DNA of 64,000 nt, taken from positions 25,179,501 to 25,243,500 of the forward strand of contig OZ005605.1 in NCBI GenBank assembly GCA_963930655.1, in the 5' to 3' direction. How positions within the stretch are numbered: position 1 is the first letter of the stretch; each line of letters starts with the position of its first letter. Positions 12,085 through 23,418 of this stretch are shown here, piece after piece. This DNA is from Myrica gale. Lineage: Eukaryota; Streptophyta; Magnoliopsida; Fagales; Myricaceae. The notes beneath the pieces are model-generated. The model worked only from the letters and a program-made list of their open reading frames with translations. It did no database searches and was not told where the DNA came from. The position numbers were made by a program, and so were the translations under genes.

Positions 12085-12800
12085 TTCTTTTCAACGTTAC
12101 AGGAACCGCAACCGAGTCTGCGGAAGCGCCCTAGTTAGAGCCGAGAGACAGAAGGGACAAGAATCCCGAGCGGTAAGATTGATCATCAGCTGATGATATA
12201 AAGAGACTCCTGAAGTATTTTTGGCAGATATATCTCACATTTTTTTGTTCTTCGCATTTGACATCTACGCTAACGCGTCTGTATTCCATTAGTTGTCACT
12301 TTTGCTTTGCAGCTTACGTTACCTAAGGACCAGGTCGCAGTGTAGGGACCATTAGAAATGCTTGTTTCTTTCAGCCATCATCCTTTGATGGGTTTGTGCC
12401 GGACTAGTCTCCTTGTCTCTGTTTTGGTCAGAAAACTTGAGAAGGCCTTCGATGATGTACCATTTGTTTCATGAGTATCATAAAGAAGCATCAGGTTTGT
12501 TAACGCGAGTTCTGTTCCATTATACATTATCTTCTCTCCCCTGATGTTTAGGCAGGAATGAGTGTGGATTTCGTTTCGCTAGCATTGTCTATAAAGAAAA
12601 AAATTGGCAAGTACAATCTCGGTAATCCTCTCCTGTCCTCAATTTATCAAATTACGGTAAAAAAATTATTATTATCGCTCCTTGGATTTGGCAGTTAAAT
12701 CCGACGGGCCTGGTAGACTTCAACGCTCGTCACCTTTGTTCTTCGAGGAATCTGTTTTAGATGCACGTTGGGTCGCTTTGTTCTTAAATCTGAGAGTAGG
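12085..12800. other. 3' flank of OSD1-like gene, left part of an old duplicated block
   Basis: This is the presumed 3' UTR and spacer. The stretch near 12450-12580 (words tgtaccattt, catcaggttt, gatgtttaggcaggaa) recurs in the same order near 16580-16710. It marks the start of an old local duplication that also carries P450 3'-end fragments. Confidence 0.6.
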
Positions 12801-13277
12801 GTGCCGGTTAACGTGTATGCTATCATGCGGGACCCAGATTCATGGACGGATCCAGATGAGTTCAAACCAAGAGGATTTTGGAAAGCTTGGGCGAGAGAAA
12901 TGACGAGAATAAGATGAGAGTTTTGTGGGTCAAAATTTTCATTACCTTCCGTTTGGCAGTGGATCGTAGAGCATGCCCCGGTGCGTCCCTCGCTAATTGG
13001 AAGATGAAATGTGAAGAAAAAGTTGACTTAGCTCGAGGGTCAGGATTTTCTGGTGAATTATTTTTTTTTTCTAGATAAAAAAAGACCTCAGGGGTGAACC
13101 ATCATGAAGCCAGCACCAAGGCCCCCCACTTAAACCCGGAATAACCACATGGCATGGGTCCCACCAAGGCACAATGGGGTTACCGTGAATCGAACCTTCG
13201 TTAGGCAAGCCCTAAGTCCTAGGCACGGCTCCGCACACCATTGAAATGGCGAAACCACTTGTCCGGCAGCTTTATTC
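12801..13277 (+). pseudogene. Cytochrome P450 C-terminal fragment, split by a SINE
   Basis: Translated pieces in shifting frames give the last fifth of a CYP93/CYP705-like P450: VNVYAIMRDPDSWTDPDEF, then a garbled PERF region, then FHYLPFGSGSRACPGASLAN with the haem-binding Cys, then EEKVDLARGSGFSGE. A SINE interrupts this, and GEMAKPLV with a short deletion follows. Several frameshifts are present and no upstream P450 sequence remains. It resembles the fragment at 17655-17815 more than the intact genes in its tail (ARGSGFSGE, QLYS), so the two fragments probably derive from one duplicated ancestor. Confidence 0.8.
13058..13240 (-). mobile_element. SINE-like retroelement, minus orientation
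   Basis: On the - strand the element starts near 13240 and has a tRNA-like B box (GGTTCGATTCAC, about 13184-13197). It ends in an A-rich tail, seen as a run of T at 13061-13070 on the + strand. It interrupts P450 homology exactly: SGE lies to the left and GEMAKPLV to the right. The repeated bases ggtgaa (13052-13057) and attgaa (13240-13245) may be a short degraded target duplication. It has no coding capacity. Confidence 0.65.
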
Positions 13278-13376
13278 GACGTCCGTATATATGCAGTGGA
13301 AATTGGAATAGCATTTGAGGACTCCATTTATGACATTCCTGGATGCCCATTTTCACAGTCAACTCTGGCACATTTA

Positions 13377-13558
13377 GGGGGCGTTTGTTTGTGGAAATTT
13401 TGGGAAATATTCCCGAAATTTTGGGAATTTTTACTTTATTGAGATTTATTGGGGTTTGTGAAAAGTAGAGTGTATGTGTGTAAAAGTTAAAAATTTTGGA
13501 GTGTGTTTGTTTTGTTGGAAATTTCGAACCCCAAAATTTTGGGGAAACAAACACCCCC
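13377..13558. mobile_element. Tourist-like (PIF/Harbinger) MITE, 182 bp
   Basis: Terminal inverted repeats GGGGGCGTTTGTTT and its near-complement AAACAAACACCCCC are flanked by the 3-bp direct repeat TTA (13374-13376 and 13559-13561), the usual PIF/Harbinger target. The interior is AT-rich with palindromic gggaaatattcccgaaatttt-type words. Related copies lie at 9404-9588 and about 17185-17280. Confidence 0.75.
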
Positions 13559-13561
13559 TTA

Positions 13562-14572
13562 TTAAGGCCCAATTCGCAGAATGTACATGGGTTCGGGTTC
13601 TATCTGATTCCCCGCTTCCTCTTCTCGTCTCTCTCTGTAGGCACTAGGGCTTCGGTTCTGTCAATAAGCAAACTTTGAATGGGCTCCAGAAAAAAATAAA
13701 AAGGTAAATTCTTATCAATAGACAACCTGCTAGGCCCACTAAGAATAGGCAAGATATATCTGGCGCGAGATTTTGCGAAGGATTCGTTGGGTTACTAATC
13801 CACTAGTAAAAAACAAAGAATCCTCTGGGTTACTAATCGCTTGGGTTGCCCAGCTACTCTCTGGGCTTGTTAATTGAGCACAGAATCCATGGCAATATGA
13901 ATCACAAGGGTTGGACTCCAAACCAAACGTGTCACAGGTGAACGGAACTGATCCAGCAGAGTTTAGAAAATGCAAAATCAATGGGTTCTACGATCTTTCA
14001 ATTTTTTATTTATTATTTATTTTGTGGGTTTTAAGTTGAAGGGGCCACCGGCCTTCATCTCGTAGAATAGGCAGATGAACAAAGAAACGATTTTTTAAAG
14101 TTATTATAGTTGTCTTATTTTGTCTATTTCCCCATATAAAATAATAATGCACGAGTACCACACCACATAAAACTATTTCGTCCGGACGTCGAGGACCATA
14201 TCCCATGCTTATTAAACTCATACATCTATCCACATGGGTACTTTAAAAAATATGAATGCAGCAGCAATTAAGCTTGGAAAATGAATTATATATACCATAA
14301 TATGCATGATGACCATCCAGAAGAGTGAGCCTTAATTTATAACCATTCTCCGAGATTCACGAGGATCCCGGTTTGAGCAATATCATATCCCAAGCTAACT
14401 AGCTCGTGCATCATGCAAGTTATGCTTGGAAACTGATGTTTTACCTTAAAATATTAAAATGCATGATGACGATCCAGAAATTTTTTCTTCAGATGCGGCA
14501 CACTTCTCTCGTTCCTTTGCGCAAATATATTATAACCATTCTCCGATTCATTCAGAAGGAGAGCTCCAGACC
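13562..14572. other. Spacer sharing blocks with 18400-18860 and 20900-23400
   Basis: No gene is seen. Parts match other spacers in the P450 array. About 13730-13980 (cactaagaataggc, gggttactaatccactag, aatccatggcaatatgaatcac) matches about 18570-18800. About 14030-14230 (ataataatgcacga, accacataaaa, ccggacgtcgagga) matches about 20900-21100 and 22400-22500. These record earlier rounds of local duplication. Confidence 0.6.
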
Positions 14573-16120
14573 ATTGCCACCACTGCCGGTACTGACAGTC
14601 TGACATGATGAACTACTCCGTAATTTTCATTTGGCTCATTACTGCTCTCCTGTGCACTTCTTCATAAAGTCATGTTGAAAAACTAGTCCGGCGACCCAAA
14701 ACCCTCCGAGTCCGCCTGCCCTACCCTTCATTGGCCACCTCCACCTGATCGGTTCAGTCTTACCCAAATCCTTTCAAACCCTTGCTCGCCGCTACGGCCC
14801 GCTAATGCTAATCCGCATGGGCGCCTCAACATGCGTTGTGGTTTCTAACGCTGCTGTTGCCAAAGAAATTTTCAAAACCCAAGATCTAAATTTCTCTTCC
14901 AGGCCTGACTTCGGCTCCTCCGAATACTCCCTTTATAGGGGGTCGCGGTTTGTCATGGCCGAGTATGGCGACTACTGGAGGTTCATGAAGAAGCTCTGCA
15001 TGACTAAGCTCCTTGCAGTCCCGCAGCTCGACCGCTCCGTTAATATCCGCGATGAGGAGATTGAAAAGCTTGTGGAAAGGGTAGAGAAGAGTTCGAGAGA
15101 AGGAAGACCATGCGACTTGGGTGGCGAGCTAATGACGTCAACAAACAACATGATTTGTAGAATGGCAATGAGCACGCGGTGCTCGGGTAGTGAGAATGAG
15201 GCTAAGGAGATTCATGAGTTGATAAGGAGTTGATGATGCTGGCAGGGAAGCTAAGCATAGGGGATGTGTTGGGTCCTCTGAAGATATTGTTGGATTTCTC
15301 TGGGAACGGGAAAAAACTTTTGTCGGCGTTGCAACGGTTCGATGCGCTGGTAGAGAGGATCATGAAGGAACACGAATCAAAGGCGATAGAAGGTGGAGGA
15401 GAAGACCGAAAGAAAGACCTGATGGATATATTGTTGGAAACACTTAGAGACCCAACTGCTGAAGTGAAGCTATCCAGAAAGGACATCAAGTCTTTCTTGC
15501 TTGTGAGTCTTTCTTGCTGGCACCGATACTTCATCAGCAGCAATGCAATGGGGCATGGGACATCTCATTAACCATCCGCAAATATTCAAGAAGCTTAGGG
15601 AGGAGATCAACTCGGTCGTGGGGCCCAACAGGCTAGTCAAAGAGTCAGACATCCCAAATCTCCCTTATCTACGTGCGGTCATCATGGAAACCCTGAGGCT
15701 TCACCCTTCAGCACCTCTAATCATCAGGGAATGCGCTGAAGACTGCAAAGTTAACGGCGCCATTGTTAAGGCCAAAACCCGGGTGCTAGTTAACGTTTAT
15801 GCTATAATTCGGACCCAAATTCTTGGACGAGTCCCGATGACTTAGTACCGGAGAGGTTTCTGGAAAGTTCGGAGGAGAGAGTCGGTGGGCACCAGATGGA
15901 GTTTGAGGGACAAAATTTTCGGTACCTTCCCTTCGGTAGCGGAAGGAGAGTATGCGCGGGTGCTTCCCTTGCTATGTTGATGATGCACCCGGCGATCGTA
16001 TCCCTGGTCCAACGCTTTGATTGGAAACTGAAAGATGGGGAGAAGGTGGATCTAAGGCAAGGACCAGGATTCGCAACTGAAATGGCAAATCCACTTGTCT
16101 GTTACCCTGTTGCTCCTTAA
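14573..16120 (+). pseudogene. Cytochrome P450 pseudogene, CYP93/CYP705-like, sister of 23419 gene
   Basis: Nearly full length and closely related to the intact gene at 23419-25225, but broken many times. The start codon equivalent is ATT (14573). A base is lost in the membrane anchor, followed by an in-frame TGA. A base is lost near 15230 (LIRS then stop). A shift near 15815 gives a stop after RVPMT. The intron is absent: the exon 1 end runs through gtgagtctttcttgct straight into GTDTSS coding sequence. The haem region FGSGRRVCAGASLAM and the final VCYPVAP are still legible. It was presumably an ER-anchored monooxygenase before decay. Confidence 0.93.
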
Positions 16121-17640
16121 TCCGATCGATCTAACGGCTAGCTCCTTGCTGTCTGATTATCCAGAACATAACTATCTTAGTTCATGTGGTGCGCTGGGCT
16201 TTAAGTTTGAGTTTGAATGCACCATCCAATAAGTGTTCTATGTTAATGCTGTTCCTAAGAAATTCGTGTCAAATATATATGCTCCGAAATAAGACAAAAA
16301 GAAAGGGAAAGTGTGTTAAATGGTTCGTTGTTTAGTTATTGTGACACGTGACAAAAAAGACTGATGGTTAAAACATGTTATGGGGGAGGGCATTAACAGG
16401 AAGCATGGGTAAACTATAATAATTTGAGAATAAATTATAGTAACCTTTTATCGCCCTAAAGCCATACATAGGTAAACTATTGTGAACGTCCATTATCCTT
16501 AATACATAGAATTGGTAGCTTTATTATAATTTGGAGAATAAATTATAGTAACCTTTTATCGTCTGTAGTTGTATTTCTTCGATTATGTACCATTTATTTC
16601 TTGAGTATCGTAAGGAAGCATCAGGTTTATTAAAGCAAGTTCTCTTCCATTATACATTTTTCTATCTCTCCACTGATGTTTAGGCAGGAATAAGTGTGGA
16701 TTACCTTTCCCCTTTGTTAAAGTTTATTTAAAAGTAAACATTATAATTGGTAGTATTTTGAGATCGAACATTTATGAAAAGTACTGTCCGACATGAAAAT
16801 TTAACAATGTAGAAATGCATTTATTACTAGAGAGTTTATTCATGCTTTTGCTATAATGCAATGCGTGGAAGCTATATACCACACGCGCGTGCGTGCGACA
16901 TGAACTTGTTGAGATCCCACATTGCTTAGGAGAACCTAATTAGAAGAGTTAATAAGAGGGTTTGTATAACTCTAACAGTAAAACATGTCTTTTGGTCTAG
17001 AGCCTAGGTCCTCATCAGAACTATAGGACGTTAGGGGTACTTTTGTGGCACACTTGACATCAGAGCGAGGATCTGAGCTCTTGAATTAACACGCTATTAG
17101 CAGTTTATAGCAGTTAATTAACTGCTGATAAGTTACGTGGATCCTTCCTCATAGAATGAGATTTTTTTTTTAAAATGTTATGGGCATGTTTGAGACCCCA
17201 AATATTTGGGGTCTCAACAAATCGGACAAACCAAACAAACTTCAAAATTTTTAACTTTTACACATACACAAGCCTAGGCTCATTTGATCATACATAGTCT
17301 TTCTTTTGTATTGAGAGATTTGCACAAATTTGTGGGGGCAAATATGCTCTAAGGAAAGCTGGACATTTTTCTTCAACATCCTTAACCTATAATTCTCTAG
17401 ACAGAAAAAATATATTATATCTGTGCAGAATCCTTTCAGCTATCTTTCAAAGCAGATTTACTTCATCATTAACCATATTCCACTGGTCTCGAAGCAGTCA
17501 AGAACATATTTTGCAACCATTATCTTATATTGCCTATGCCTAGTTGTTGGAGGTGGTAATGGGTTGCTTTCCGTTCAGCTTTGCTTTTATTCCTGCCAAC
17601 ACAAGACTAATTATTCAATTTTTTTGTATCTAGGTCGAAA
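16121..17640. other. Spacer with LTR-like and MITE fragments
   Basis: No gene is seen. A direct repeat (aataaattatagtaacc, about 16429 and 16537) is present, as is the 16580-16710 block repeated from 12450-12580. A possible LTR relic (about 16907-17060) and a MITE fragment (about 17185-17280) lie to the right. Confidence 0.5.
16907..17060 (+). repeat. Possible solo-LTR / TRIM-like relic
   Basis: It starts TGTTGAGATCCCACATTG, close to the start of the LTR at 48784 (TGTTGAAAGTAGGAGTCCCACATTG). About 140 bases later comes tgacatcagagcg, which resembles the tRNA-Met primer-binding site TGGTATCAGAGC. No matching second LTR is seen. The boundaries are approximate. Confidence 0.4.
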
Positions 17641-17654
17641 AATTGGATATAGGG

Positions 17655-17815
17655 AAATTAAGGTCGACGTTGGTCCAACGTTTCTAATTGGAAGGTGAAC
17701 CGTGAAGAAAACGTTGATTTAAGTCGAGGGTCAGGAGGATTTTCCGGTGAAATGGCGAATCCGCTTGTTTGTCAACCTATCACGCAGCTTTATCCGGCCG
17801 GTCTAATGGCTAGCT
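17655..17815 (+). pseudogene. Cytochrome P450 C-terminal fragment
   Basis: The short translation SNWKVNREENVDLSRGSG, a small shift, then FSGEMANPLVCQPITQLYP matches the last 45 or so residues of the neighbouring P450s. No haem motif or upstream exon is left. Its 3' flank (gtccgtatatatg, agcatttgagga, ccatttatgacattc at about 18420-18500) matches the flank of the fragment at 12801-13277, so the two are products of the same old duplication. Confidence 0.75.
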
Positions 17816-18951
17816 AGTTGATGGAGAATGGAGGGGGCTTGTCAAGTGTGGAAAGAGAGAATTGAGCGGTAGAGAGTGATGAAGCCAGATTTACTCGGTT
17901 TATCAATAAAATCCACTAGGCAGGGAGCCTGAGGGAATTGGGCCAGAGATCCAGTACAAAGAACGGTAGTGAACCTGCAAAATTGAAGAAATTGTGAGCT
18001 GAGTTACCCTGTGGGTCACCCTTGGAAACTCAAATTAGTTCTGAGAAACCATGAGAAATAAAAAGAAAGAGATGTGTTTTTGTCCATTATCGTTCGTCCC
18101 TGTAAAATGCCTGGGGCTCTTTTACAGAGGTGTGATGGCTCTTCCTTGTTGCCCACATAATGGGCAGATTGGTTGTCTGTGAGAGCAGATCTCTTTGCAG
18201 GCTAATGTGTTTTTTGACCAATGGGACATGATCCTACAGATGAGGAAATCTTTAAAAATCTGGCCATAAACTCACTTTTGAACTCTTTACCGCTGAGCCT
18301 TATTTAAATGTAGGACCTCACCTGAACTGGGTATGTCAAATGGGCTGAAAAATCCCACCGCAGCAGAGAGAATTCAACAGGCAGGTTTGGTTCCTAACAA
18401 AGACTTTATAGGCATCGCCAATGTCCGTATATATGTAGTGGAATAATAGCATTTGAGGATTCGAAAGGGACAAACATCGAAGCCATTTATGACATTCTTG
18501 ATGAATTGGCTGCAGAAAAAAAAGAGAAAAAAATTCGCATGGCTTCTATTTATTACAGGCAAACTCCTTGCCCCTAGGCCCACTAAGACTAGGCGAGATA
18601 TATCTGGCAAAGGATCCGTTGGGTTACTAATCCACTAGCAAATTCCCTTACCACCCAAGTCAACAAGCCATCCTCTGGGCATATCCAAGAAGAACAAAAT
18701 GATCACTTGGGCTTACCCAGCTACTCTCTGGGCTTGTTAATTGAGCACAGAATCCATAGCAATATTAATCACAAGGATTAGACTCCAAACCAAACTTGTG
18801 GGCCTAAACCCACACAGGTGAACGGAATTGATCCAGAGTTTAGGCTGCGTTTGTTTCAACTGAAGATATTTTCATGCAGAATATGTTTGGTAGGGGCGAA
18901 AAAAAGTCAAAAGAAAATAGATAAGTGGTCAAAGGAAATAACGTTTATCAA
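17816..18951. other. Spacer, right half of the old duplicated block
   Basis: No gene is seen. Sequence from about 18400 to 18860 matches the flank of the first P450 fragment (13260-13980). A MITE-like start (ggctgcgtttgtttcaactg) occurs near 18843, with no clear partner end. Confidence 0.5.
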
Positions 18952-19340
18952 CAGTGGCAGAACCATGATTTTAGTTAAGGAGAACAAATTTCTATAGCAA
19001 AATGACAATCTTAAATTTTTTTTTCCACATAATGTAAAAGTGTCTTATAGTTAAAATATCGAAAATTAAGGACTAAAAGTATTAAAAATATTGAAATACA
19101 TGTATTGTACTATTAACTGAGACTGAAAGATGACAATTGGATCTTACGTGATTACATATTCTGAAAATATTGGAAAATGACTTTGTTCTCAATAGTTTCA
19201 AAATTTCTCTCTCGATGTATACTACTATACTATCATTCATCCAGTCATCTCTCATCTTATTACTTAAGCCCACCACCAAGCAAAATTCGAGCTTCAAAAT
19301 TAACCTGAAAAAACAACGTAGCAACGACACTTAAGCCACC
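18952..19340 (-). mobile_element. Relic of a hAT element with transposase C-terminal remnant
   Basis: It begins with the hAT-type end CAGTGGCAGAACCATG. On the - strand the remnant WMNDSIVVYIEREIL..LRTKSFSNIF aligns with the transposase tail WMNDCIVVYIERKIFETIENEVILQRFQ of the element at 56879-58824, and the non-coding subterminal words also match. Frameshifts have destroyed the rest. The right end is not identified, so only the left part is given. Confidence 0.65.
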
Positions 19341-22300
19341 ACATCAGAAAATTGAAAATGAGAATATTAAACTTTAAAACATATATACTATACATGTTAT
19401 CTACAATTATTACTACCACTGAAAAAATGAAAACTAGCATGTTATCATCATTAACAGCAAAACTATCTCATGTGAAATGTTTTCTGTACGGGTTAGCTAC
19501 TTCAAGTAATTTCTGAGCTTTTGGGAATGCTTCAATCCCTTTTTTTTCAATTTCAAATGTGTCTTATTAGGTAGAAAAAATTCCTATAACATTAAGTACA
19601 TTAAGTTCTTTTTATCACAGGCTATTCAAAACCAAGCAGAACTAGATACACTCTAGAAGAAACTAGAGTTTTGCATTGAAGTTCTGCTTCAGCATACAAA
19701 GTGACAACCCTTCGTATTTATACCTAGTTTCAAGAGAAGCAATAGACTCATCATTAATCAAGGTTAATAAATTATGTTGCTTCTTTTCTTTGATGCCCTG
19801 GTTAGTCCAACGACGGGATAGCTGGGAATGAAAGAACTTCCTAAAGACACGCACAGAAAAGAAAACAACTTTACTTGGAGAGCTAACCCATGAATAATGA
19901 CAACGACTCTCTTTCGTACACTCAAATCAACATTACCCAAAATACATTTAAAAAGGGTGCTGGGCTTAAGGGGGTGGGCCTGACCCGCCTGGGTCAAATG
20001 CATTTAAATTCTTTTTTACAGTAGTGAGTGGGCAGCCGCTCAGGGCGCCTCAGTTGTTCTACTCTTCCGTATTAGACTGAAAATAATTTATTTTTTGAAG
20101 GAGAGTATGTTATTTTTTAGGTGACTATTTTTTCTTTATTCTATAGTAATAACGCTATCTACTATTTTTTTTCTACTATGTAACAAAAGTCTATCTTTAA
20201 ATTTAAATTCAAAAATCTCTCTCTCTATACACAACTTTCCTATTTTACAATCGGCTCAGTTCTTCACATACTTTTAATTGGTACATGATTTGTTTACTAT
20301 ATAATTTTTTTTTTGTCATTTCTCTTTCTTTTTGGTAGACTCAGTTTCTCTTTATTTTTCTTAGATATTTAATTTCTTTTTCTTTTAGTGAGATAAAGTT
20401 GCAAGAAGGCTATGATGAGATGAGGTTTCATAGACAACTCTTTATTTGCTGATTGACAAATTTATAAGAAAGTCGCAACTTTTCATACTGAGTCTTTGAT
20501 AATTCAAATAGATCATTGGAGGAAGTATCTGTCTAGATCATCTAATATGGTTGCTATTCTAAATTTAGAAAGTACATCAAACTAAACAAGCTCACAAAAA
20601 ATGACAAATTGAAACTAATACAAAATATCCTTTAAATTTTTAAGTGACAACCAAACTCTATAGGTTTGTTTTCAAGAAATTAACAAATACTGAAACTTCT
20701 TTAATTTTTTCTATAAATATTTTCAATTACAAATATTTTCTAATTTTCCTTAATTTTTACTCCCAACAAAAACATCCTTATAATGTAAAATCAACGGGTT
20801 CTATTTATGGCAAGTGTCCAAACGGTACGATCTTTTTTTCCCTCTCTGTCCTTTCTAGACCAGGTAATTTCTGATCTGCCATTTTTTATTATTTATTTAT
20901 TTATTTCAAGAGACCTCCGGCGCCCTTCCTCTCATTGAATAGCCAACTGAACATAAAATAATTTTTTTAAAAATTTACCATTATAATATTCTTTTTTTTC
21001 TTTCTCCTTATAAAATAATAATGCACGAAAAAGTACACCACATAAAATTAATTCATCCGGACGTCGAGGATCACATGCTCGATCGTTAGTGCGAGGTTTT
21101 AATGGACGAATTATATACCCATTTCCAATGGACAAATTAGATTAGATTTTAATAATATATGAAGTCTCTAATTTCTCTGCTAATTCCTTGTCAAATTTAT
21201 AAGTATGACGTTGTACGATATCCCGGTTTGAAATCTTCGGATCAATTTAAATTCCAGATGGTTAGTTTTTTTTTAAAATATCTATCAACAATGCATGCAC
21301 CTTGGAAATTTATATTATACCATAAAATCCATGATGTCATGAGTTCAATTATGAGGGATTGAAAAGTACTGGTGGTCTATTTTTTTTTTTCATGCAGCGG
21401 AAGAAATCAAAGTTGATATTAATTATTGGAGTATGATTTTTTTGTACATGCAACTTTCAAGATAGTTACAAAGTAGGCCAGTTCCGTGCAGGAAAAGTTT
21501 CGATCTTAAAATTTCAGTCTTAAGAGATCGATATTTGGAATTTATTAAAATGTTAGCAATATCATAACACTAGCTTGTTAGGACATGTTTAAGATCGAAT
21601 TTTTCTCAGTTCCATGCATTATGCCTTGAAAAGAAAAAGAAGAAAAAAAGAATTTACGTTCTGCAAAAGATAGACAGAATAAAATGTACAAACAGGCCGA
21701 AGTCAAAATCTTTAGATTTTCTTCTCTAATTAATAGATAAGTCAATTAATTTTTACAAAGTCCCCGATCTTCATTGGATTATCTAAACATTGCTCCATGT
21801 CTCATTGACTAATGAAATTAATGCTTCGTTTGTTTTGCAGTATTTTACTTTTTGGAAAGTATTTTTTCATACTTTCGACTGTTTGAGGAGCCTCGTAAAA
21901 TAAGGTCAATTGAAACTCAATTCGGTCAACTATAAAAGATAGCTCCACTTTATTGAAAGTGGTTTACTTTTTGAAACTAGTGAATCTTCTTTCTTGATCT
22001 GCATACCTTCTGACTTGAAACCGACCAGGTTCAACTCAAACTGGTTGGGGTCAAGTTTTGAAACATGAACTCAAGAAAATCAATTTCGTGTTCGGATCTT
22101 TAACCCGAACCGAATCATTCAAAAGAACTCGACCCTATCGGTTTTAGCTTTTTTAGGGTCAGGGTCAGGGTCGTGTTTTGAAACATGAACCAGAGAAAAA
22201 TATTTGATGAAACAACTAAACACCGAAAATTATAATACTTTACTGAATCATAATTGATCGAAAACTACTTTACAAAAAAAAAAGTGCCTTACAAGAAACA

Positions 22301-23418
22301 AACAGACCCAAGTAATTAGCAAATTACGATCGGAGTGCAAACCTTGAAGAGGCGTACGCGTCCTGTAATCGTATTCTAGGTCTAGATCATATGATGACGA
22401 GGAGGGTTCAATAATGCCCGAGGACCACACCACATAAAACCAATTGAGGTCGAGGACCACAACTCAAGCGTAATTAGTGAGAGTTTTAATGGACGAATTA
22501 TATACACATTTGCAATATTATTGGACAATTATAAGATTTTAAAATCTATGAAGTCTCTAATTTCTCCGTTCCGTGTCAAATTTAGAAGTATGTTTGTACG
22601 ATTATATTTAACAAATGAAAGGAGTCCTTTCGACCAAAGTTCATTTGTCATTTGCATTGTCCGGATCATCATGAGAAACCATATCCTGGTTCGAAGTCTT
22701 CGAGCGTGGACCACCTGCATGTAGTATAATTTCCCACGCTAATGAACTCGTACATCAATCCAAATGGTTAGTAATTAAAAAAAACATCTATACAGCAATA
22801 ATATTGCAGCTTGGAAACTTATATTATACCATAACATGCATGATGACGACCAAGAATAGTGCATGTTAATAAACTAGAAAAAAAAAACAATTGTCCTGCA
22901 CCGACGGAAAACAATTATTAATTTCTTGAATGGTTGCTTTTAACAACAACTCTTGTACACTGTGTATCTCCATTATGGAGTTATGGATTTGGACGGAAAA
23001 TGATATTTTAATTCAATGGAAGGATGATTTCACTCAACGTAAAATACAATATTTAAAAAAATTATGAGGATAAAAATGTTATTTAATTTAATTAAAATAT
23101 CAATTTCTGTCTAAATTAAGATCGAGAAAGTATAAACGATTTGCTAGGCATGTTGATGAATATCCTATCTCATGCGACTTTACTGGCTAGTGTCCTATAT
23201 GATCCTCGATTGTCGATAGAAACAAAGGAAAAAACAATACACTGAATAATTTATAAGATTAAAGAAAGAAAAGACGAACGTGTAATATTGAATAGCGCTC
23301 TTGGGAGAAAATTTTACTTCAGATGCACACTTCTCACGTTCCTTTGCGCAGACACTATATATATACATATATAGCCACTATCCAATTCATTCAGATCAGC
23401 GAGCGCGCGCTATAGAGC
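19341..23418. other. Long spacer upstream of the intact P450, no gene
   Basis: Four kilobases of AT-rich DNA without a convincing coding region. It holds repeated promoter-like blocks shared with 14030-14600 (at about 20900-21350 and 22400-22900), suggesting that two P450 upstream regions were duplicated here and their genes lost. A MITE-like element lies at about 21821-22310. A TATA-like run (ctatatatata, near 23355) precedes the P450 start by about 60 bases. Confidence 0.5.
21821..22310. mobile_element. Probable MITE
   Basis: The left end GCTTCGTTTGTTT is matched by the right end, whose reverse complement is GGGTCTGTTTGTTT. The interior is AT-rich with GGTTCAA-type repeats near 22020-22170. 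The target-site duplication is not resolved. Confidence 0.4.
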
